Source of the DNA: JOPF136 sp035541255
GTDB taxonomy: Bacteria > Acidobacteriota > Terriglobia > Acidiferrales > UBA7541
Reading direction: 5' to 3'
Length of the DNA stretch: 41,890 nt
Assembly (NCBI GenBank): GCA_035541255.1
Contig: DATKNR010000185.1
Span: 1-41,890, forward strand
Shown here: one piece after another, positions 1 through 8,340 of the stretch
Layout of the letters: each line of letters opens with the position of its first letter
Numbering within the stretch: position 1 is the first letter of the stretch
The notes under the pieces: model-generated
Seen by the model: only the letters and a program-made list of their open reading frames with translations
Databases searched by the model: none
Told to the model about the DNA's origin: nothing
Program-made: the position numbers and the translations under genes

Positions 1-816
1 GAAACGTATTGGCAGCAGACGCATCGTCAGATCGCGGACGAGCAGGGAGCTGCTGGCGCTATCGTTGAGACCCATCCCTGGCTGGTGACTCAGTTTGACG
101 ACTTTGCGCACCGCCTGGGCATGCGCGCACTTTTCCGGCGAATGGGGAACCTCCAGGGCCGCCGCGTCCTGGACATGGGATGTGGCCGGGGGCGATGGGT
201 GGAGGAATTTTCGCGGCGCGGAGCACGAGTGACGGGAATCGATTGGTCCGAAGAAGCGCTCGAACAGGCTCGTCGGCGCGTCCCGCAGGCCGAGTTCATG
301 CGCATGCCGGTGACGAGCCTGGACTTCGCGGAAAGCTCGTTCGACGTGGTGAATTGTTTCACGGTCGTTCAGCATCTCCCCTATGAAGTGCAGGCTGGCG
401 TGATTCGCCAAGCGGCGCGCGTGCTGGTTTCGGGCGGCTGGTTTTCTCTGGTGGAGCTAACCGCGCCGCAGGCTGGGCCACATGTGTTCCCGCGGCGCGC
501 TGAGGATTGGGTCGCTCTGGCGCGGGAATGCGGATTTACTCTGGCCGGTGCGCGCGGATGTTGCTACGAACTGGCGTTTCGTCCTTACAAAGCACTGATG
601 AATTTGTTGCGCGTCAGTGCGGGAAACTCCGGGAGCGCAGCCGGCGTGGGAGCCCGGCGGGGGATCACGGGCAAACAACGGGCCAACCGCCTGCTGATGG
701 CTGCGCTCGCGTTACCAGCCTTTCCGCTGGAACTCCTCTCCTTGCCTTTCCCGGTCGGTATGGCTACGCACGCCGCGATGCTCTTCTGTCGCGGCGAAGA
801 CTCGGACCGCCTATGA
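1..816 (+). CDS. class I SAM-dependent methyltransferase (5' end outside window)
   Basis: The reading frame is open from base 1, so the gene almost certainly starts upstream; a GTG at 85 is only the first start codon in view. The protein has the class I Rossmann methyltransferase pattern: motif I VLDMGCGRGRW, then GIDWSEEAL with the acidic residue that binds the SAM ribose, and further on FDVVNCFTVVQHLP as motif IV. It resembles the UbiE/ubiquinone methyltransferase-like group found in polysaccharide clusters. The stop overlaps the next start in an ATGA, so it heads the coupled glycosyltransferase run. A role in methylating a sugar or glycolipid intermediate is inferred from context; the substrate cannot be read from sequence. 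The C-terminal 50 residues are hydrophobic and could touch the membrane. Confidence 0.85.
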   Translation, partial: ETYWQQTHRQIADEQGAAGAIVETHPWLVTQFDDFAHRLGMRALFRRMGNLQGRRVLDMGCGRGRWVEEFSRRGARVTGIDWSEEALEQARRRVPQAEFMRMPVTSLDFAESSFDVVNCFTVVQHLPYEVQAGVIRQAARVLVSGGWFSLVELTAPQAGPHVFPRRAEDWVALARECGFTLAGARGCCYELAFRPYKALMNLLRVSAGNSGSAAGVGARRGITGKQRANRLLMAALALPAFPLELLSLPFPVGMATHAAMLFCRGEDSDRL

Positions 817-2066
817 CGATCGCGCAGTTGCCGTTTACGGGTACGGTTGCCGCGGCCGGCGCGGCGCGCCGTTTGCGTATCGCCGTCGTTACTCCGGAAC
901 TGCATCGCACGGGCGGGACCGAGCGTGCCACTGCGGAACTGGTGGCGGCGCTGGCACGCGAGCACGACGTTTGCCTCTATTGCCGCCGTTGGGAGGGCGA
1001 GGATGGCATTCCGGTGTGCCATCATCCCGTGTACGTCTTTCCCGGACCGGGCGTTGTCCGGCACATGAATTTTTTTGTGGCCGCATCGCTCGCCGTTTGG
1101 CGCGGCGAGCGGCTCCACGGCCCGTACGACTGTGTCTATTCCCCGGGAGCGAATTGCTCACAAGTGAGCATTTCTACGGCCTGGTTTTGCCAGGCCCGCC
1201 AACGAGATTTGCTTCGTACCAAGCGCTTCCAGCTCTCTCCCGCCACCTGGGAGGACCGCCTGCGGGGTTGGCATCGAACGATTTCTGCCAACTGGTATGC
1301 GCAGCTCGAAAGCCGCTTCTATGCCTCACCCCGGCTCCAAAAAGTCATTTGCCCTGCGGAGGTGGTTTCTCGCGACCTGATGGAGTGCTACGGCGCGCGG
1401 CCCGAGCGCCTGGTCGTGGCCCATTCCGGAGTCGATACTGCCACATTCAACCGCGAGCGGCGCAAGGAATTGCGGGAATCCGCTCGAAGCGAACTGGGAT
1501 TGCGCCCCGATGAATTTTGTTTTCTGTTTGTCGGCACGGACTGGGTCAGAAAATGCCTGCTGACCGTCCTGGACGCGCTGGTCCACGTCCCTGGCGCGCT
1601 GCTCTGCGCCGTGGGCCCGTATGATCCCGCGACTTGGCGGCGATATGCGGAGCGGGCAGGGGTTAGGGACCGCGTGCGCTTTCCTCCCCGCCGCCCGGAC
1701 GTCGTCTCCTATTACGCGGCGGCAGACGCGGTCGTGGCCCCGTCCTTCTACGAGCCGTTTGGAATGGTCCCTCTTGAAGCCGTCGCCTGTGGTGTCCCAG
1801 TGATCATCACACGGCAGATGGGTGTGGCGGAGATTCTCGACGATGACAGTGCCGTCATCCTTGACGATCCTTCAGATTCCGCGGCGCTCGCAAAATCCAT
1901 GCGCCGGTTGATGGAGGATTCGGCTTTGCGGGAAAACTTGGTGCTTCACGGAGAATTGCGCGCAAGGATGAACCCCTGGGATGGAATCTGCCGGGCCACT
2001 CTGGACGCCATCCGGGAGACCGCCACGATCCGAAAGGCCGTCGCGGATGGACACGCGCACGCATGA
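813..2066 (+). CDS. GT4-type glycosyltransferase
   Basis: This 417-residue protein has the GT-B fold pattern of family GT4. Its N-terminal Rossmann half begins RLRIAVVTPELHRTGGTERA (glycine-rich acceptor loop). The C-terminal half carries VGTDWVRKC and the EX7E signature in EPFGMVPLE, which contacts the sugar nucleotide. The frame stays open further upstream, but the ATG at 813 overlaps the previous stop as ATGA, and the GT4 N-terminus begins about 20 residues after it, so 813 is preferred. It is expected to act at the cytoplasmic face of the membrane, adding a sugar to a lipid-linked intermediate. Donor and acceptor are unknown. It is followed by another ATGA overlap with a second GT4. Confidence 0.88.
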   Translation: MTIAQLPFTGTVAAAGAARRLRIAVVTPELHRTGGTERATAELVAALAREHDVCLYCRRWEGEDGIPVCHHPVYVFPGPGVVRHMNFFVAASLAVWRGERLHGPYDCVYSPGANCSQVSISTAWFCQARQRDLLRTKRFQLSPATWEDRLRGWHRTISANWYAQLESRFYASPRLQKVICPAEVVSRDLMECYGARPERLVVAHSGVDTATFNRERRKELRESARSELGLRPDEFCFLFVGTDWVRKCLLTVLDALVHVPGALLCAVGPYDPATWRRYAERAGVRDRVRFPPRRPDVVSYYAAADAVVAPSFYEPFGMVPLEAVACGVPVIITRQMGVAEILDDDSAVILDDPSDSAALAKSMRRLMEDSALRENLVLHGELRARMNPWDGICRATLDAIRETATIRKAVADGHAHA

Positions 2067-3274
2067 GCCGCACTCGAGAGCGTCGCTTACGGATTTTCCT
2101 CGTGGGAACGGAGTTTTTCCGCAGTTACGGCGGCATCCAGTACGTTAACCGGCTGCTCGTCCGTGCGTTTTGCGATATGGGGTTGCGCACGCCGCTTGAG
2201 TTTGAAGTGTTCAGCTATATCGACGGGCCCGAGCATTTTCCGCCGGAAATGACTGGCGCGGGCGCAGTTCGCTGGTACGGCGCGGAACGCCGCCGCGGGG
2301 AACTCGCATGGATTCTGTCCAAGAGGCTGGCCGCGTCCCAGCCGGATCTCGTGCTCTTTACGCACGTCTCGCTCAGTCCGCTGGGTGAGTTGGTGCGCAG
2401 GATCGCTCCGGGCGCGCGATTGGCCGTTCTCGCCCACGGCACGGAAGTGTGGCAGCCCTTGGAATCGCGCGTCGCCCGTTTCCTGAAACACGTCGACTCC
2501 TTCGTTTCTCCCAGCGAATTCACGGCACGAAAACTGGCGGAGATCCAGGGTATCTCTGCTTCCCCAATCACAGTCATCCCTCACGGTCTCGATCCGGATT
2601 GGATGACACGTACGGACGCTTCTGCGGAGGCGGCCAGGCCCGCAGTTGCTCGCACCGGCCCGGCTCTGCTCAGTGTCTCCCGGCTCAGCCGTGCTGATCG
2701 CGAAGGGAAAGGCATCGATCTCGTGCTGCAAGCCCTCCCCACCGTCATTGCCGAGTGTCCTGGAGTGCGCTATCGAGTGGTGGGTGGAGGCGGCGACCTG
2801 CCGCGTCTCGCGGAAATGGTCCGCAAACTAGGATTGAGCGCACGAGTGGATCTCCCTGGCGCTCGCAGGGACGAAGCCCTGAAGCAGGCCTATTCGGAAG
2901 CGGATGTTTTTGTTCTTCCCACCCAGGTGGAGGGGTTCGGGGTCGTATTCCTCGAGGCCATGTTCAATCGTCTGCCCGTTGTAGCCGTTCGCGCTTCGGC
3001 CAATCCGGAAGTGGTGGAAGACGGAGTTACAGGATTACTGGCCGCGCCGGGCAATGCAAAGGAACTGGCCGACGCGATCGTTGCGGTGGTTGCCGATCCC
3101 GAACGTAGGCGCGCCATGGGAGCGGCCGGCCGCAGGCGGGTCGATCAGATGTATCGCTTCGAGCACTTCACCGCGCGCTGGGAGCGCTGGCTGGCCGGCC
3201 AGGTTCCGGAAGTGTTTTACGCGGCGCGGCAGACGTCCGCATTCACGCGAGCCCGGGCGGCAGGAGCGGCGTAG
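2063..3274 (+). CDS. GT4-type glycosyltransferase
   Basis: A 403-residue GT-B enzyme. The N-terminus reads LRIFLVGTEFFRSYGGIQYV, the usual acceptor-domain start with a GGIQ loop. The C-terminal domain has LLSVSRLSRADREGKGIDLV and the EX7E motif in EGFGVVFLE, typical of GT4. The start ATG overlaps the stop of the preceding GT4 gene (ATGA), and the next gene begins two bases after its stop, so all three are surely one transcript. It probably extends the same repeat unit as its neighbours. The linkage and donor cannot be inferred; the two adjacent GT4 proteins are not close copies of each other. Confidence 0.88.
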   Translation: MSRTRERRLRIFLVGTEFFRSYGGIQYVNRLLVRAFCDMGLRTPLEFEVFSYIDGPEHFPPEMTGAGAVRWYGAERRRGELAWILSKRLAASQPDLVLFTHVSLSPLGELVRRIAPGARLAVLAHGTEVWQPLESRVARFLKHVDSFVSPSEFTARKLAEIQGISASPITVIPHGLDPDWMTRTDASAEAARPAVARTGPALLSVSRLSRADREGKGIDLVLQALPTVIAECPGVRYRVVGGGGDLPRLAEMVRKLGLSARVDLPGARRDEALKQAYSEADVFVLPTQVEGFGVVFLEAMFNRLPVVAVRASANPEVVEDGVTGLLAAPGNAKELADAIVAVVADPERRRAMGAAGRRRVDQMYRFEHFTARWERWLAGQVPEVFYAARQTSAFTRARAAGAA

Positions 3275-3276
3275 GA

Positions 3277-5169
3277 ATGTGCGGCATTTGCGGCTGGTGG
3301 GAGCAGCATGACGCAGCGAGCACCGCTCCGCTGGTGGCCATGCTTCGCCAGATGATTCCTCGCGGGCCGGATGACGAGGGATGGACCGAGGTCCACCCGC
3401 GATCGGGCGGCGGTCTGCTCCTGGGCGCCCGGCGCCTCGCCATTCAGGATCTTTCCCTGGCCGGCCACCAGCCCATGAAGGATCCGCGGACGGGCACATG
3501 GCTCGTGTTCAACGGCGAGATATTCAACTTCCAGGAATTGCGAAAGGAGTTGGAGGCACGCGGCTGCATTTTCCATTCGCAGGGTGATACGGAAGTGATG
3601 CTCGCCGGCTATAGAGAATGGGGGGAGAAATTCATCGAGCGGCTCCGCGGAATGTTCGCCTTTGCTCTCTGGGATTCCCAGCGGCAGACGCTTCTGGTGG
3701 TCCGCGACCGTCTCGGGATCAAGCCGATTTACTACGCCGCGCTGCCCGGGCGTCTGGTTTTCGCTTCCGAACTGCGGGCCGTGCTGGCCAGCGGATTGGT
3801 GTCGCGCGACCTGGACGTCACCGGCCTCGACACATTCCTGAAATTTGGTGCCGTGCAGGAGCCATCCACGATGGTCCGCGGAGTCCGGTTACTGCCGGCC
3901 GGATGTCTGCTTCGCTGGAGCGCGGGCAATTTCCAGATCGAACGCTATTGGGACCTGCCGGCCGCAACGCTACCGCTCAATGGCGACCGCCGCGTTCGTG
4001 CCGAACACGTGGAGGCCCTGAGGGAGGAACTCGACACGGCTGTGCGGCTGCGGCTCGTCAGCGATGTTCCGCTCGGCGTCTTCCTGAGCGGCGGTCTCGA
4101 CTCCACTGTCCTTGCCGCCATCGCCGCGCGTCACTCCAGCCGGCTGAAGACATTTACTCTGACCTTCGCGGAAGAGGAGTTTGCGGAGGGCATGATGGCG
4201 AAGCAGGTGGCGCGCCTGCTGGGAACCGAGCATCACGAAATCACCATCGCACAGGGCGATCTGCTCCGCGCTCTTCCAGACGCGGTCGCCGCGATGGACC
4301 AGCCGACCGTGGATGGAATCAACACTTACATGGTCTCGCGTGTCACCAAGCAGGCTGGAGTTACTGTCGCCCTCTCGGGCCTGGGAGGGGACGAGCAATT
4401 CGCCGGTTACCGTAGTTTCCGTATGGTCCCTCGGATGGAATGGACCGAGCGCAGCGTCCCGTCTTGGATTCGCCGCACGGCTGGCAACTCGGTCAGCCCA
4501 TTTCTCGGCGGCAGCAGTCGCGGGCAGAAGATGGCTCTGTGGCTCGCCGGACGCGACGCGTTCCCCCATCCTTTCTATCTCTCCCGGCTGATTCTTTCGC
4601 CCGCCCAGATTGCTCGTATCCTGCGTCCGGAGCGCCTGCTCGAGATCGAATTTGGCGTCTCTGGAGTGGAATTTGCCCGCCAACAGCGCCTGATCGCCAG
4701 ACATGACGCCGTCAACCGCGTCTGTTGCCTCGAACTGCTGGTCTATCTTCGCAACACCTTGCTCCGCGACACGGATTCGATGAGTATGGCGCACTCGCTC
4801 GAGGTCCGCGTGCCCTTGCTGGACCATCGCGTGATGGAACGGGTCTTGCAGCTCCCCGGACGCTGGAAGCTCGATGGCCGCCAGCGGAAGCCGTTACTCG
4901 TCGTTGCCGCTGGCCGCGAGTTGCCGGCGAAGATCCTCCATCAGAGCAAACGCGGATTTGAATTCCCCTGGGACCAGTGGTTGCGCGGCGAATTGCGGCC
5001 CGCGGTGGAAGCGGCGCTGGCCTCTCCCGGAACCGTGCTCGAATCCGCCCTCGACTGGCAGCAGGTTCGAAACCTCTGGACGGGATTCCTCGCGGGCCGG
5101 CACCACTGGTCGCGCGTTTGGATGTTCTGTGTCCTGCAGCAGTGGGCCTCGCAGAATCTGGCCGCATGA
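3277..5169 (+). CDS. asparagine synthase-like glutamine amidotransferase (paralogue 1)
   Basis: The 630-residue protein has both AsnB domains. It starts MCGICGWW, giving the class II (Ntn) glutaminase nucleophile Cys2 after Met removal, with RGPDDEGW and FNGEIFNF as the glutamine pocket. The synthetase domain has the pyrophosphate loop SGGLDS at 271-276 and SGLGGDEQFAGY at about 367-378. In this class glutamine is split and ammonia is tunnelled to an acyl-adenylate. Copies within polysaccharide clusters often amidate sugar carboxylates rather than aspartate (family knowledge). With UDP-glucose dehydrogenase in the same cluster, amidation of a uronic acid is a reasonable inference. True asparagine synthesis remains possible. 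It is translationally linked to the following GT4 by an ATGA overlap. Confidence 0.85.
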   Translation: MCGICGWWEQHDAASTAPLVAMLRQMIPRGPDDEGWTEVHPRSGGGLLLGARRLAIQDLSLAGHQPMKDPRTGTWLVFNGEIFNFQELRKELEARGCIFHSQGDTEVMLAGYREWGEKFIERLRGMFAFALWDSQRQTLLVVRDRLGIKPIYYAALPGRLVFASELRAVLASGLVSRDLDVTGLDTFLKFGAVQEPSTMVRGVRLLPAGCLLRWSAGNFQIERYWDLPAATLPLNGDRRVRAEHVEALREELDTAVRLRLVSDVPLGVFLSGGLDSTVLAAIAARHSSRLKTFTLTFAEEEFAEGMMAKQVARLLGTEHHEITIAQGDLLRALPDAVAAMDQPTVDGINTYMVSRVTKQAGVTVALSGLGGDEQFAGYRSFRMVPRMEWTERSVPSWIRRTAGNSVSPFLGGSSRGQKMALWLAGRDAFPHPFYLSRLILSPAQIARILRPERLLEIEFGVSGVEFARQQRLIARHDAVNRVCCLELLVYLRNTLLRDTDSMSMAHSLEVRVPLLDHRVMERVLQLPGRWKLDGRQRKPLLVVAAGRELPAKILHQSKRGFEFPWDQWLRGELRPAVEAALASPGTVLESALDWQQVRNLWTGFLAGRHHWSRVWMFCVLQQWASQNLAA

Positions 5170-6362
5170 AAGTCCTGGTCAACGCCGTGTCCGCGAAGCT
5201 GGGTGGTGCAGCCACCTATGTCCGCAATCTGGCGGCCGCTGTGGAAGCACACGCTTTGCCGGACGACCGCTTCGTGTTTGTCGTTCCACCGGAGCGAGCC
5301 GCAGAAATGGCGCGGTCGTCCCGCCAGATTCGCATTGTGACGAGTCGCGCCGCGTCCGGCTCCTATGTGCGCCGCTGGTGGTGGGATCAGGTGACTTTGC
5401 GGCGGATGGTGGCCCGGGAAAATCCTGATGTGCTCTTCAGCTCCGCCAATTTCGCCATGATGGCCTGCCCTTGCCCTCAGGCCCTGCTGGTTCGCATCCC
5501 GATCTATTTCTCCCGCGAGTACTGCGAGCACGTGCTGCCGGCCAAATCGGGCGCGTTCCGTGCGGAAACTGCCCTCCGCCGTTGGCTCGTCTGCCGTTCG
5601 GTGGCCAGCGCCGACTGCGTTGTGACTCCTTCGGCCGCGATGCGCGACGACCTCCGGCGGTTCGCGCGCATTCCCGACAGCCAGCTTCGCGTCATTCCCT
5701 ACGGTGTTCCCTGCAATCGTTTGGTTCAGCAGGAGCCGCCACGCCGTTCCGCCGGCCAACTCCTGCGCGCTCTCTGGGTTTCCCATTACGCCGACCATAA
5801 AGATCTGGCCACCCTCCTTCGCGCCGTCGCGATCCTCCGCGAGACCGGCCGGACGCAGGTGGAATTGCGGATTACGCTCGAATCGCCGGCCGGGGGCGTC
5901 CAGCACGGGCAGCACACGAGGATGCCCGCCGAAGAGCAGGAATTGCTGGCGGCGCTCAACGGCGCTGTGCAGTACCTCGGGGTGCTTCCTTACGAGCAGA
6001 TCTGGGAGGCCTACCGTCAGGCCGACATGTTCGTGTTTCCCTCCCTCTGCGAGTCATTCGGACATCCGCTGGTGGAGGCCATGGCAGCGGGACTTCCCGT
6101 GGTGGCGTCTGATATCGCCATCCATCGCGAAATTTGCGGGGAGGCCGCTGAGTATTTTCCTGTCCGCGACGCACAGGCATTGGCCGCGCGGCTCGAGTCT
6201 CTGGCCACGGAAGTATCCCGGCGTGAAGCAATGTCCCGCGATGGCGCCTTGCGTGTCCGGAATTTTGTCTGGGAGGATCACGTTTCGCGCTTGCTGGCCC
6301 TTCTTCGCGAGCTTTCTGCGGCGCGTCAGGCCCGCGTGGCCGTGGCCGCAAACGTGGCTTGA
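5166..6362 (+). CDS. GT4-type glycosyltransferase
   Basis: A 398-residue GT4-like protein. It starts MKVLVNAVSAKLGGAATYV, a standard GT-B N-terminus with the GGAATY loop. The C-terminal half has LWVSHYADHKDLATLL and the EX7E signature ESFGHPLVE followed by GLPVVASD. The frame is open further upstream, but the ATG at 5166 overlaps the asnB-like stop as ATGA and fits the family's N-terminus, so I use it. It lies between the two amidotransferase genes; this order suggests it may transfer a sugar that one of them modifies, which is inference only. It is followed by a 52-base gap before the second amidotransferase, the first real gap in the run. Confidence 0.87.
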   Translation: MKVLVNAVSAKLGGAATYVRNLAAAVEAHALPDDRFVFVVPPERAAEMARSSRQIRIVTSRAASGSYVRRWWWDQVTLRRMVARENPDVLFSSANFAMMACPCPQALLVRIPIYFSREYCEHVLPAKSGAFRAETALRRWLVCRSVASADCVVTPSAAMRDDLRRFARIPDSQLRVIPYGVPCNRLVQQEPPRRSAGQLLRALWVSHYADHKDLATLLRAVAILRETGRTQVELRITLESPAGGVQHGQHTRMPAEEQELLAALNGAVQYLGVLPYEQIWEAYRQADMFVFPSLCESFGHPLVEAMAAGLPVVASDIAIHREICGEAAEYFPVRDAQALAARLESLATEVSRREAMSRDGALRVRNFVWEDHVSRLLALLRELSAARQARVAVAANVA

Positions 6363-6414
6363 GGTGCGGGATTTTCTGCTCTGCTAGCGTGCTCTCGATT
6401 CTCCACAACCAACC

Positions 6415-8340
6415 ATGTGCGGAATAACCGGCGGCGCACCCGGGATTGACGCCGGGATTCTCAAGCGCATGACCGCGGCTCTGGCCCATCGTGGGCCCGA
6501 TGGTGAGGGCTGCTTCCATGCCGCCGGACCGCACGGAGTCAGTCTGGGCCACCGCCGGCTCGCTGTGATCGATCTTTCCGGCGGCCGCCAGCCCATGACC
6601 AGTGCGGACGGACGCTGGACCATCGTTTACAACGGAGAGATCTACAACTTCCGCGAGCTGCGCAGTCGGCTTGAGGCCTGTGGTACCGCCTTTCGCACCA
6701 ATTCCGATACGGAGGTTTTGCTTGAGGCGTGGGCCCGATGGGGTGCGGATGCGCTCGAGAGCTTGCGCGGCATGTTTGCGTTTGCCTTGTGGGATACGCG
6801 CGAGCGTTCCCTGTGGCTGGTCCGCGACCGCCTCGGGATCAAACCCCTTTACTACTCCCTCGCTGGTGGCGGCATATTGTTCGGCTCAGAAATCAAGGCG
6901 CTGCTTGCGCACCCGGCCGTTTCGCGCCGCCTGCGCGCTTCGGCCGTGGACGACTTCCTCGCTTACCTCTACATCCCCGCGCCGCAGACGATTTTCGAAG
7001 ATATCGAGGAACTCCCTCCCGCCCACTGCCTCCGCTACGCAGACGGTGCCGCGGAAATTCGTTGCTACTGGCGGGCCTGCCCGCCGCCGGCCGGCGAGGA
7101 AAAGGAATCCACCGCCGAGGAGCTTCGAGCCATTCTGGAGGACTCGGTTCGTCTTCGCCTGGTGAGCGACGTCCCCCTTGGCGCGTTCTTGAGCGGCGGC
7201 CTGGACTCCAGCAGCATAGTGGCGCTCGCCGCGCGCGCGCAGCAGGATCCCGTGCGCACGTTCAGCTTGGGATTCGGGGCCGGCGAGGAACACTATACGG
7301 AGCTCGATTTCGCTCGCCTCGTCTCTGCCCGATACGCCACCCAGCATCGCGAGTTGACCATCCGTCCGGATTGCGCGCAGTTGCTGCCGCGCATGGTGGC
7401 TCTTTTCGACGAACCGTTCGGAAATCCCACCGCCCTTCTGCTCCACGCGCTTTCGGAAGAGACCAGAAAGCACGTAACCGTTGCGCTGGCCGGTGACGGC
7501 GGCGACGAGCTTTTTCTCGGCTATCCGCGTTATCTCGGCGTACGCTTGCACCGCGCCTGGAACGGCGTGCCTTCGCCCCTCCGCCGTGCCGCCGCCCATC
7601 TGGCGCAGCGCGTTCCCGAGGGCACCAACGGACATCATGCCCGCCGCAGGGCCCGCGAATTCTTCTCCGATGGCGATGGCTCTTGGCAGGCCGCCTATAT
7701 CGGCTGGGTGTCCTACTTCACTCCTGGAATGCGTGCCGAGCTTTACTCGCCCGACTTCCGTGCCGCGGTCGGCGATCATTCGGCAGAAGCGTTCCTGGAG
7801 CGGCGCTTCGCGGAAGTTGCCGGCTGCGATCCACTGGCCCAGGCCTGCTACGTCGACCTGCATTCGTTCCTGCCCCACAACGTGCTGCAGTACGGCGACC
7901 GCATGAGCATGGCGCATGCCCTCGAGCTGCGCGTTCCTTTCACGGACCATCGCCTGGTGGAATTTGCCCTGGCTCTTCCCTCGCGGCAGAAGCTGCGCCG
8001 CCGCGAGACGAAACATTTGCTGCGCGCTGCCATGCAATCCCTTTTGCCCGGCGAGACTCTCCAGCGCGCGAAGCTGGGCCTCAATCCGCCGATGGGCCGC
8101 TGGCTGAGCCGTGAACTCGCGCCTATGGTCGATCGCTATCTCTCCGCGGACGCGGTGCGGCAGCGCGGCTGGTTCCGCCCGGAAGCCGTCGCCCGCCTGC
8201 GATCGGAGTTTTCCAGCGGCCGCCGCGATTTTTCGCTGCATCTCTGGAGTCTGCTCGTTCTCGAGGAATGGGCGCGTCAGTACCTGGACGCTCCCCTCCC
8301 CGTCGAAATTACTCCCAGCCGCGCGGAGGCTGTCGCGTGA
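6415..8340 (+). CDS. asparagine synthase-like glutamine amidotransferase (paralogue 2)
   Basis: A 641-residue AsnB-type protein: MCGITGG gives Cys2 as glutaminase nucleophile, HRGPDGEG and YNGEIYNF form the glutamine site, SGGLDSSS at 260-267 is the pyrophosphate loop, and AGDGGDELFLGYPRY is the GDGGDE form common in amidotransferases of exopolysaccharide clusters. It shares its architecture with the protein at 3277 but differs clearly at many aligned motifs, so it is an older paralogue, not a recent duplication. No convincing Shine-Dalgarno precedes its ATG (the upstream bases are CACAACCAACC), unlike most genes here. Its stop overlaps the next start as GTGA. Likely role: amidation of an acidic sugar or similar group; asparagine formation is the alternative. 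Confidence 0.86.
   Translation: MCGITGGAPGIDAGILKRMTAALAHRGPDGEGCFHAAGPHGVSLGHRRLAVIDLSGGRQPMTSADGRWTIVYNGEIYNFRELRSRLEACGTAFRTNSDTEVLLEAWARWGADALESLRGMFAFALWDTRERSLWLVRDRLGIKPLYYSLAGGGILFGSEIKALLAHPAVSRRLRASAVDDFLAYLYIPAPQTIFEDIEELPPAHCLRYADGAAEIRCYWRACPPPAGEEKESTAEELRAILEDSVRLRLVSDVPLGAFLSGGLDSSSIVALAARAQQDPVRTFSLGFGAGEEHYTELDFARLVSARYATQHRELTIRPDCAQLLPRMVALFDEPFGNPTALLLHALSEETRKHVTVALAGDGGDELFLGYPRYLGVRLHRAWNGVPSPLRRAAAHLAQRVPEGTNGHHARRRAREFFSDGDGSWQAAYIGWVSYFTPGMRAELYSPDFRAAVGDHSAEAFLERRFAEVAGCDPLAQACYVDLHSFLPHNVLQYGDRMSMAHALELRVPFTDHRLVEFALALPSRQKLRRRETKHLLRAAMQSLLPGETLQRAKLGLNPPMGRWLSRELAPMVDRYLSADAVRQRGWFRPEAVARLRSEFSSGRRDFSLHLWSLLVLEEWARQYLDAPLPVEITPSRAEAVA

Noticed and set aside
5064..5077. 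GGTTCGAAACC, resembling a tRNA T-loop
   Set aside because: It lies inside the AsnB-like coding sequence with no acceptor or anticodon stem around it. A similar GGTTCGAAT in selA is also coding.
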